Source: Elusimicrobiota bacterium (GTDB taxonomy: Bacteria > Elusimicrobiota > Elusimicrobia > Elusimicrobiales > UBA9959). From it: a stretch of 5,827 nucleotides of DNA. Below are positions 1-4,638 of the stretch, piece after piece. The stretch lies in the NCBI GenBank assembly GCA_022703115.1, contig JAKLEK010000098.1, positions 1 through 5,827 on the forward strand, given 5' to 3'. Below the pieces are notes generated by a model, which saw only the letters and a list, made by a program, of their open reading frames with translations, was not told where the DNA came from and ran no database searches. The stretch's first letter is position 1; the number at the start of each line of letters is the position of its first letter. A program made the position numbers and the translations under genes.

Positions 1-791
1 CAGGGAGAAAAAAACGGAGGTTCTCCGCGTACCTTCGACTCAGTGTCCAGCGTGGACGGTGCGAGCCGGCTGCGGAAAACGCCGCGGCCCGCGCCCGCCA
101 GGTACAGCCCCGCGTAATCCGTAAGCGCCGCTTCGCTTACGGCCACGTAAGGGCCTTTCCTGTGCTTCAGCAGCATGGGCAGCCCGATCTGGACCCCGGC
201 CGGGGCCTTTTTCAGCCGGTCCTTGCGGTAGTAAGCCTCGTAATGGCTTCCGAAATCCTGCGGCAGGTAATACGTTTCAGGATTTCCGGTCAGAGCGAAT
301 TCGGTCAGCTCTTCCTTTATGCCTAAACTTGAGATGTGTTCCTGTTCCGGTATCAGGTAGCGGAAAGCTATGCCGTCGTCGTAGGCCCGGAAAATGATGT
401 TCAGGACCCGGCCTCCAGGTCCCTTCTCGCTGAGCGATACCGCGGCCTCCCGGTAATGGTCCCTCGCTTCTCCGCGCTTGCCGAAAAGGACCGGGGAGAC
501 GGAATCGCTTTCCTTTGTGTAAAGGACCGCGGCGGAAAGACCGGATTTCAGCGGCCCGGAGCCGGCCAGGTCCAGCCCCAGGCGGGAAGCGGCCACCAGT
601 TCCCGGCCTTTATACGATACGCGATAGACAGGTATCCCTTCCTTCCCGTCCCTTCGCTCAAGATCGAGCGATACTTCCAGGGCGCCGCTGGGAGAGCGCA
701 GCGAGAGCGCCGGCGCGGGAGGGGAGGCGCTGATAGCGCCGGGAAAAGCCGGGATCGCGGCGGCTAAGAGCGCGGACAAGATCTTGTTCAT
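1..791 (-). CDS. Glycoside hydrolase family 97 protein, N-terminal part (C-terminus outside window)
   Basis: An open frame runs without a stop from ATG at 791 off the left edge, giving 263 codons. Residues 1-22 form a Sec signal peptide (MNKILSALLAAAIPAFPGA, then ISA), so the enzyme is probably periplasmic or exported. The rest resembles the GH97 N-terminal beta-sandwich: SPSGALEV at about 33-40, a Y-K-G-R-E-L-V / SRLGLDL stretch, the hallmark AYDDGIAFRYLIPEQ at 136-150, a LTEF segment, and SHYEAYY with Glu185. Known GH97 members are calcium-dependent exo-acting alpha-glucosidases (SusB) or alpha-galactosidases. They place this domain before a TIM barrel and usually have about 650-700 residues. 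The barrel and catalytic acids lie beyond the window, so neither substrate nor retaining/inverting mechanism can be read. The start overlaps the stop of the upstream hydrolase gene as ATGA, so it depends on that transcript and probably on coupled translation. The family call is from remembered consensus, without a search. Confidence 0.85.
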   Translation of the reverse strand, partial: MNKILSALLAAAIPAFPGAISASPPAPALSLRSPSGALEVSLDLERRDGKEGIPVYRVSYKGRELVAASRLGLDLAGSGPLKSGLSAAVLYTKESDSVSPVLFGKRGEARDHYREAAVSLSEKGPGGRVLNIIFRAYDDGIAFRYLIPEQEHISSLGIKEELTEFALTGNPETYYLPQDFGSHYEAYYRKDRLKKAPAGVQIGLPMLLKHRKGPYVAVSEAALTDYAGLYLAGAGRGVFRSRLAPSTLDTESKVRGEPPFFSP

Positions 792-1657
792 CGGGCCGCC
801 GCGCCGGGCGCGCCAAGCGTTTCCCTGAGGAACGATACCAGCCGCGGGCCGTAGACGTCCCTCTGTCCGTGGAAGGCGTCGATGTGTCCGCTGGGAACGT
901 CCCAGAACTCCTTCGGTTCCGGAGCCGCCTCATAAAGGCGCCTTCCCTCGGAGTAGGGGACAGTGGGGTCGTTCTCGGAATGGACGAACAGCTTGGGGCA
1001 GGTTATCCCGGCTATCCCTTTCAAGGGCGGATGTTTTTCCTTTATCAGTATCCAGGGGAGCCAGGATACCGGCCAGGTCAGCCAGTTGCGCCGAATCGTC
1101 GCCGATCCGACGCGTTTGTACGAAGAGAAAGTTCCCTCGACCACCAGCGCCGCGGGAAGTGGCAGGCCGCTTTCGGATATGGCCGCGACCGCTATCGCCC
1201 CTCCGAGGCTCTGTCCGAAAACGATCACGCGCCCGGCGTCCACTTCCGGCATACGCGAGACTTCCCTGAGAGCCGCTTCGGCGTCGCGAACGGCTCCGTC
1301 CAGGTCGGCCCGGCCGGCGGAGGCGCCGTAGCCGCGGTAATCGAACAGGAAAACGTTGAACCCTTCTTTCGCCAGCCAGGCCGAGTTCCGGAAGTGTTTG
1401 GTCAGGTTCTCCGAGTTGCCGTGCATATGGACCACGGTGCCGAGAGGCGCCGATAAGGAAGGGAAAAAAAGGCCGGACAGGGCGGTGCCGTCCCCGGAGC
1501 GGAAGGTCACCGTCCTGTGCGGAATGCCTTCGCTCGAGGGGTCCGCGTAAACGGCCGGAGAGGGGTTCAGGTACAATCTTGAGGCGCCGGCGCAGCCGGA
1601 CGCGCCAAGCGCCGCCGCGGAGAGGAGGACCGGCAGGAAGAACCCGCTAAAGCGCAT
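788..1657 (-). CDS. Lipoprotein alpha/beta-hydrolase (BEM46/COG1073-like serine esterase or peptidase fold)
   Basis: This 289-residue protein starts with a lipoprotein signal: MR, a hydrophobic stretch, then LGASGC with Cys22 as the likely lipidated residue. It should therefore be anchored on the periplasmic face of a membrane. The alpha/beta-hydrolase core is complete. HMHGN at 77-81 supplies the oxyanion region, FLFDYRGYG sits at 103-111, and the nucleophile elbow GQSLGG has Ser150. ENDPTVP carries Asp230 and SGHIDAF carries His258. Size and motifs fit the BEM46/ABHD13-type family, whose bacterial members are mostly uncharacterised serine hydrolases. ATG 1657 is preferred because GGGAGGA ends 6 nt before it. 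ATG at 1672 would add five residues (MGGLI) and has a weaker GGAG at 6 nt. The gene overlaps the GH97 start by 4 bp, so a role in the same glycan pathway, for example deacylating a substrate, is plausible. That role is inferred only from position. Confidence 0.85.
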   Translation of the reverse strand: MRFSGFFLPVLLSAAALGASGCAGASRLYLNPSPAVYADPSSEGIPHRTVTFRSGDGTALSGLFFPSLSAPLGTVVHMHGNSENLTKHFRNSAWLAKEGFNVFLFDYRGYGASAGRADLDGAVRDAEAALREVSRMPEVDAGRVIVFGQSLGGAIAVAAISESGLPLPAALVVEGTFSSYKRVGSATIRRNWLTWPVSWLPWILIKEKHPPLKGIAGITCPKLFVHSENDPTVPYSEGRRLYEAAPEPKEFWDVPSGHIDAFHGQRDVYGPRLVSFLRETLGAPGAAAR

Positions 1658-1663
1658 GATAAG

Positions 1664-1670
1664 TCCTCCC
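1664..1670 (-). promoter_or_regulatory. Ribosome binding site deciding the hydrolase start
   Basis: Reading the minus strand, GGGAGGA is followed by 6 nt and then ATG at 1657-1655. This is close to ideal spacing and a stronger match to the anti-Shine-Dalgarno than the GGAG that precedes the alternative ATG at 1672-1670, so it favours the shorter protein. The preferred RBS overlaps the alternative start codon, so the two starts cannot both be initiated efficiently at once. Confidence 0.6.
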
Positions 1671-1745
1671 ATCCGCGACTCCAGGCCGGCCTCCAGAGGG
1701 GCGAAAATCCGAAAAATGCCGTCCGTCCGGCCGACCTGCCAGGCT

Positions 1746-1775
1746 ATTATATTCCTTTTGTCCGTTTCCTTGCAA
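1746..1775 (-). promoter_or_regulatory. Sigma-70-like promoter for the hydrolase-GH97 unit
   Basis: On the minus strand TTGCAA (1775-1770; 4 of 6 to TTGACA) is separated by 18 bp from a perfect TATAAT (1751-1746). A transcript would begin near 1739 and carry a leader of roughly 80 nt before the hydrolase ATG. A second perfect minus-strand TATAAT lies at 1799-1794, within the palindrome AGTATTATACT, but I see no good -35 box for it. The boxes are read by eye. A host sigma factor with E. coli-like preference is assumed. Confidence 0.5.
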
Positions 1776-1798
1776 CGATATGACCTTTTTAGTATTAT
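1770..1798 (+). promoter_or_regulatory. Sigma-70-like promoter for the GH172/GH43-ABC unit
   Basis: The same TTGCAA at 1770-1775, read on the plus strand, lies 17 bp from TATTAT at 1793-1798 (5 of 6 to TATAAT). TATACT at 1796-1801 is an alternative -10 box with longer spacing. Initiation would fall near 1805, giving a leader of about 175 nt before the GTG at 1981. Because the -35 hexamer is its own reverse complement, it is shared with the opposing promoter, so polymerase could occupy only one direction at a time. Confidence 0.45.
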
Positions 1799-1803
1799 AC
1801 TTT

Positions 1804-1838
1804 TGAAATCGCGCGTGAAATTAGGGAGTGATATCCCT
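1804..1838. repeat. Candidate operator: TGAAAT direct repeat plus AGGGA/TCCCT inverted repeat
   Basis: TGAAAT occurs at 1804-1809 and again at 1816-1821, a 12 bp period close to one helical turn. Just downstream, AGGGA (1823-1827) and TCCCT (1834-1838) form an inverted repeat around a 6 bp centre. All of this covers the predicted start and first 35 bp of the plus-strand transcript, where a repressor would block it. The inverted repeat could instead fold as a small RNA hairpin followed by TTTTAT. The arms are short, so chance is a real alternative, and no regulator gene lies in the window. Confidence 0.25.
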
Positions 1839-1916
1839 TTTATCTAGTTCTACGGATCTCGCTTGGCGCGCATTGGGGGCCCTTAAATTCCGGGGGATGG
1901 CGTTCATCTCGCCGGA

Positions 1917-1951
1917 GACCCCGTCCCTTACCTTGCGGCATGTTCGGGGTC
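1917..1951 (+). repeat. 7-bp inverted repeat in the plus-strand leader
   Basis: GACCCCG (1917-1923) and CGGGGTC (1945-1951) are perfect reverse complements around a 21 nt loop. As RNA this would make a GC-rich stem ending 20 nt before the GGAGG of the 885-residue gene. It contains the ATG of the possible leader peptide (1940) in its loop. It has no following U-tract, so it is not a rho-independent terminator. A modest role in leader folding is possible, but in GC-rich DNA a 7 bp match is not rare. Confidence 0.25.
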
Positions 1952-1984
1952 CTGTCGGCTGAATTCCGCCTGGAGGCCACGTGA
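1940..1984 (+). CDS. Possible 14-residue leader peptide overlapping the next start
   Basis: ATG at 1940 opens a frame encoding MFGVLSAEFRLEAT and ends at TGA 1982-1984. This stop overlaps the GTG start (1981-1983) of the 885-residue gene as GTGA, the arrangement typical of translational coupling. The frame also runs through the GGAGG of the downstream gene. Against it, no Shine-Dalgarno precedes the ATG, the ATG lies in the loop of the leader inverted repeat, and the peptide has no run of regulatory codons. It may be chance. Confidence 0.2.
   Translation: MFGVLSAEFRLEAT
1972..1976 (+). promoter_or_regulatory. Ribosome binding site supporting the GTG start at 1981
   Basis: GGAGG lies 4 nt before GTG 1981, slightly closer than usual. 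The GTG start is still nearly forced. An in-frame TGA at 1960-1962 closes the frame just upstream, no other standard start codon lies between them, and the codons right after GTG encode the Lys-Lys and hydrophobic run of a signal peptide. Confidence 0.6.
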
Positions 1985-4638
1985 TAAAAAAGACCGTTCT
2001 ATCCGCGCTAGCACCTCTTTCCGTTTACGCGCTGCTGTCCCTGCCTCTTTCAAGGGCCGAAGAACCGCTGATAAAGGACGTGAAGTTCCCGCCGGAGTTC
2101 CTGTCCCTTTCTCATTCGCAGCCGAATGCCTCCGGTGTCCGGGTGTCCGGAGTGCTGGACGCCCTGATGACCTTCCACCCCGGCTGGATAACCCGGTCGG
2201 TGTCCGGCCGCGGCACGGACGCCGGCGGGCCTGCCGACCAGAACGGTTACAGGACTCTTTTCCACGCCAAGGGAGAGGGCCGCATAACCAGGATCCGGCT
2301 GTCCGCGGAGGACGCCGGAGCCCTGGCCGACTATAAAGAGCTCTGGATAGAGACCGACGGACATACGGTCTACAAGGGCAGACCGGCCGATCTTTTCGAG
2401 GGGCGTGGTAAGTGGAAGTTCCCGCTGGTGGCTGCTTACGGTTCCGGGGCCCGCTCTTTCGACAGCTTTGTCCCATTCTCGTACAGCCGGGAGGCCCGGG
2501 TCCTCTTCAAGGGACGTCCGCACCGTTTCGGGATAACGTATCGGCAGGGCCCCGGCTCTTCATACGGGCCCGGGTACGGAGATGTGGCGGAGTTCCTGGC
2601 CGAGCAGTGGGTGGAACGCTCGCCCGCGGCCAACGGCAGGGTCACCGTCCAGCCCGGTAAACCGGCCTCCCTCGCGAAAGGCCCGCTTACCATCGCGGCG
2701 CTCTCGCTGCGCGTAAGGCCGGAGAGCGCGGCCAGACTGCGCGTTCGGGTGGGCGGACAGGACGCCGTGCCGGCCCTGTTCTTCTTCGGGCTTGGCGATT
2801 CGTCCGAGGCCCCGCTGAAAGGACAGGTCTCTTTCCGTTCGGCGGTGAACCACGTGGACGCGGCCAAAGGCCTCATGATGACCCGTCTGCCGGTACCGCT
2901 TCAGGAAGGCGAAGAACTTTACCTGGAGGCTGAGGAAGGCGCCCCGGTGGACGTTTCTTACGGACTGGCGTCGGCCGCGGCGCGTCCGGGCGTGCGCCTG
3001 CTCACGCAGTACCGCGATCAGGGCGCGGCGGCGGGGAAGGGCGTGAACTTCCTTGAAACTTCCTCGGCTTCGCAGCTGGTATCGCTTGTGGAGGAGTCCT
3101 CCGGCGGGGGGCGGACTGAACGTTCCGTTCTGGCCGAATACGACGGTATATACCAGCCGCTACCGGCTGAGAACGGCGACGCGGCGGTCCCGGAGGGCGC
3201 GGACCTCTCCCCGTTCTACGGCCGGCCGGCCGCCGCCGGCGCCGGCCGGGACGTCCCGTCCTTCCGGCATTTTCTGCTGGACCCCGTGGCGGGACGGTCC
3301 TCCCTGCGTTTCGGGCTGGAGCCGGCGGGGAAAGGCAAGGACGCCCAGACCCGGTACAGGACGCTGGTCCTGGCTTATGTTTTCGATTCTTTCCGCCTGG
3401 TTTCCCGTTCTTCGGCCGAGCCGAAGAACGAGACCGTTCTGAACTGTCCGGCCTCTTTCGCGTCCCGCGCCGGTTCCGCTTCAGCCGGGGGCCGGGGCGT
3501 GCTTCTGGTCCGGGGCTATGACGCTTCGGCCGGCCCGCAGGAGGCCGCGCTGCGTCTGAACGGCCGCGCCGTGGGCGGTGTTTTCGAGGCCGCTTCCGGG
3601 CGCGGTCCGGCTTCCGACGCGCTCTGGACCGAGCTCAGGTCCAGCGACTGCGCGGATGGGACGCTGCGGCTGGCCGCGCAACCGTCCGGTACGGCCTGGA
3701 ACGCGAGCCGCTACGAGGCGCTTTTCTTCGATACGGACGGTTCGGAGGACGCCCCGATGGCCCTTAAGCAGGGCTCCAATATCCGCATCTGCGACGCGGG
3801 GATCCCCGGCGGCCCTTTCTACATAAACGACCACACCATCGTGCGCGGTCCGGACGGGCGCTGGCATCTCATGGGTATATTCCATCATGAACTGGCCGAC
3901 CCGCTGAACGAGGTGGATTTCGTCCACGCCCGCGCTCGATCGTCCGAGCCGTCCGACTGGAGCGGGGAGGATTTCGTCATAGGAAAGGGGACGGCCGGAG
4001 TGGCGCTGAGCGTGGACAGGGCCCTCGGCGAGACCCACCTGTGGGCGCCGCACGCGGTCAGGAACGGCGACGAATACGTCATGGTCTTCCACGCCGGAGG
4101 GCCGGAGGACGACTCCCAGATCAAGCTCGCGCGTTCCTCCGACCTGGAGAACTGGCGCAGAAGCCCCCAGAAGCCGCTTTTCACCGATATCTGCACCGCG
4201 CGCGATCCCATGCTGTTAAGGGCCGGGGACCTGTGGGTAATGTACTATACCCGCTGCGACGGTCTTAAAACCCAGATAAACGGCGTGGCCTACCGCACCT
4301 CCGCGGACCTGGAGAACTGGTCCGAACCGGCCATGGCCATGACGCTGCCCGGAGCGAAGCCTCTGCCCAACTCCGGCTACACCGAGTCGCCGTTCGTGTT
4401 CGAGCGCGGCGGCTGGTATTACCTTTCGGTCACGTCCTATCCTGTGGAGTACGATTCCTCGTTCCTGTACCGTTCGCGTTCGCCTTTCAATTTCGGCGAC
4501 GTTCCGGTCGCCAGGTTCAAGTCGCACGCTCCTGAATGGGTAGAGGGCGGGGATGAACCGGGCCGCGGGCCCATGTTCATCACTCACGCGGGCTGGGGAC
4601 AGGGAGGGGTATGGCTGGCGCCGGTGACGGGCTGGTGA
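1981..4638 (+). CDS. Secreted DUF2961/GH172-like protein fused to a GH43/GH32-type five-bladed beta-propeller glycosidase
   Basis: This 885-residue protein starts with GTG and a Sec signal peptide (MIKKTVLSALAPL... ending SRA at 24-26), with no lipobox. Residues about 45-205 resemble the first jelly roll of DUF2961/GH172, with ADLFEGRGKW at 136-145 and FDSFVPFSYSREARV at 160-174. Residues about 230-330 look like a second similar sandwich (VPALFFFGLGDSS at 263-275, then RLPVPLQEGEELYLE from 302). Residues about 345-470 match the C-terminal GH172 half (FRHFLLDP and SLRFGLEP). About 480-590 is another sandwich (GVLLVRGYD, AALRLNGRAVGG). From about 605 comes a five-bladed propeller: NDHTIV with Asp617, HLWAPH at 686-691, ARDPML with Asp742, TESPFVF with Glu802, and the closing ITHAGWGQGGVWLAP. 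The spacings (125 and 60) match the general base, pKa modulator and general acid of GH43-type enzymes, so this part is probably an active periplasmic glycosidase, perhaps on furanosides. The GTEDYF motif usual in GH172 is not visible, so the N-terminal half may bind rather than cleave. The next gene's start overlaps its 3' end, linking it to sugar import. Confidence 0.8.
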   Translation: MIKKTVLSALAPLSVYALLSLPLSRAEEPLIKDVKFPPEFLSLSHSQPNASGVRVSGVLDALMTFHPGWITRSVSGRGTDAGGPADQNGYRTLFHAKGEGRITRIRLSAEDAGALADYKELWIETDGHTVYKGRPADLFEGRGKWKFPLVAAYGSGARSFDSFVPFSYSREARVLFKGRPHRFGITYRQGPGSSYGPGYGDVAEFLAEQWVERSPAANGRVTVQPGKPASLAKGPLTIAALSLRVRPESAARLRVRVGGQDAVPALFFFGLGDSSEAPLKGQVSFRSAVNHVDAAKGLMMTRLPVPLQEGEELYLEAEEGAPVDVSYGLASAAARPGVRLLTQYRDQGAAAGKGVNFLETSSASQLVSLVEESSGGGRTERSVLAEYDGIYQPLPAENGDAAVPEGADLSPFYGRPAAAGAGRDVPSFRHFLLDPVAGRSSLRFGLEPAGKGKDAQTRYRTLVLAYVFDSFRLVSRSSAEPKNETVLNCPASFASRAGSASAGGRGVLLVRGYDASAGPQEAALRLNGRAVGGVFEAASGRGPASDALWTELRSSDCADGTLRLAAQPSGTAWNASRYEALFFDTDGSEDAPMALKQGSNIRICDAGIPGGPFYINDHTIVRGPDGRWHLMGIFHHELADPLNEVDFVHARARSSEPSDWSGEDFVIGKGTAGVALSVDRALGETHLWAPHAVRNGDEYVMVFHAGGPEDDSQIKLARSSDLENWRRSPQKPLFTDICTARDPMLLRAGDLWVMYYTRCDGLKTQINGVAYRTSADLENWSEPAMAMTLPGAKPLPNSGYTESPFVFERGGWYYLSVTSYPVEYDSSFLYRSRSPFNFGDVPVARFKSHAPEWVEGGDEPGRGPMFITHAGWGQGGVWLAPVTGW
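3220..3250. repeat. GGCC/GCCGG-rich palindromic tract inside the coding region
   Basis: A run made only of G and C contains the self-complementary GCCGGCCGGC (3221-3230) and a near copy, GCCGGCCGGG (3241-3250), separated by 10 bp. The two arms can pair with each other or fold on themselves. In the protein the tract encodes a GRPAAAGAGR-type linker at about 414-423, directly after the place where GH172 enzymes normally carry their active-site motif. It is most simply a low-complexity linker, but it is prone to slippage. Confidence 0.45.
4602..4609 (+). promoter_or_regulatory. Ribosome binding site for the ABC ATPase, inside the preceding gene
   Basis: GGGAGGGG sits within the last codons of the propeller gene, with GGAGG ending 3 nt before ATG 4611. 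That spacing is short but the match is strong. An alternative start, GTG at 4635, forms GTGA with the upstream stop and would drop eight residues of the non-conserved N-terminus, but only a weak purine stretch precedes it. Confidence 0.5.

Larger units (their letters stand above)
1658..1980. promoter_or_regulatory. Divergent intergenic control region
   Basis: This 323 bp gap separates the minus-strand hydrolase/GH97 unit from the plus-strand GH172-GH43/ABC unit. No convincing protein gene lies inside it apart from a possible short leader peptide. The middle (about 1741-1850) is strikingly AT-rich against the GC-rich flanks, as expected for promoters. It holds back-to-back sigma-70-like promoters sharing TTGCAA, repeats that could bind a regulator, and on the right a long leader for the plus unit. 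No rho-independent terminator and no riboswitch class that I recognise was found. The left part (1658-1740) is the leader of the minus unit. It holds only a GC-rich palindrome (AGGCCGGCCT, 1683-1692) of no clear meaning. Confidence 0.75.

Noticed and set aside
336..767. 143-codon plus-strand frame within the GH97 gene
   Set aside because: It is antisense to the clear GH97 N-terminal domain and its signal peptide, with low-complexity Arg/Gly-rich content.
869..1456. 195-codon plus-strand frame within the hydrolase gene
   Set aside because: It is antisense to an alpha/beta-hydrolase whose triad motifs are all in place, and the product shows no family features.
1683..1692. AGGCCGGCCT palindrome as an operator in the minus-strand leader
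   Set aside because: GGCC/CCGG palindromes are frequent throughout this GC-rich window, and it is too short to stand out.
1823..1843. AGGGA/TCCCT hairpin followed by TTTTAT as a rho-independent terminator
   Set aside because: The stem is only 5 bp, the T-run is short and interrupted, and it would lie just inside the plus transcript with no gene ending there.
1656..1847. 63-codon plus-strand frame crossing the divergent promoter region
   Set aside because: It begins within the hydrolase start region, has no ribosome site, and its second half is just translated AT-rich promoter DNA.
1897..1962. 21-codon frame ATG 1897 to TGA 1960-1962 in the plus-strand leader
   Set aside because: The G-run touches the ATG with no usable spacing, and the frame ends 18 nt before the real start without overlap, so there is no support beyond an open frame.
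1928..2476. 182-codon minus-strand frame opposite the start of the GH172/GH43 gene
   Set aside because: The product is extremely Arg/Pro/Ser-rich, has no domain, and runs through the ribosome site and signal peptide of a well-supported gene.
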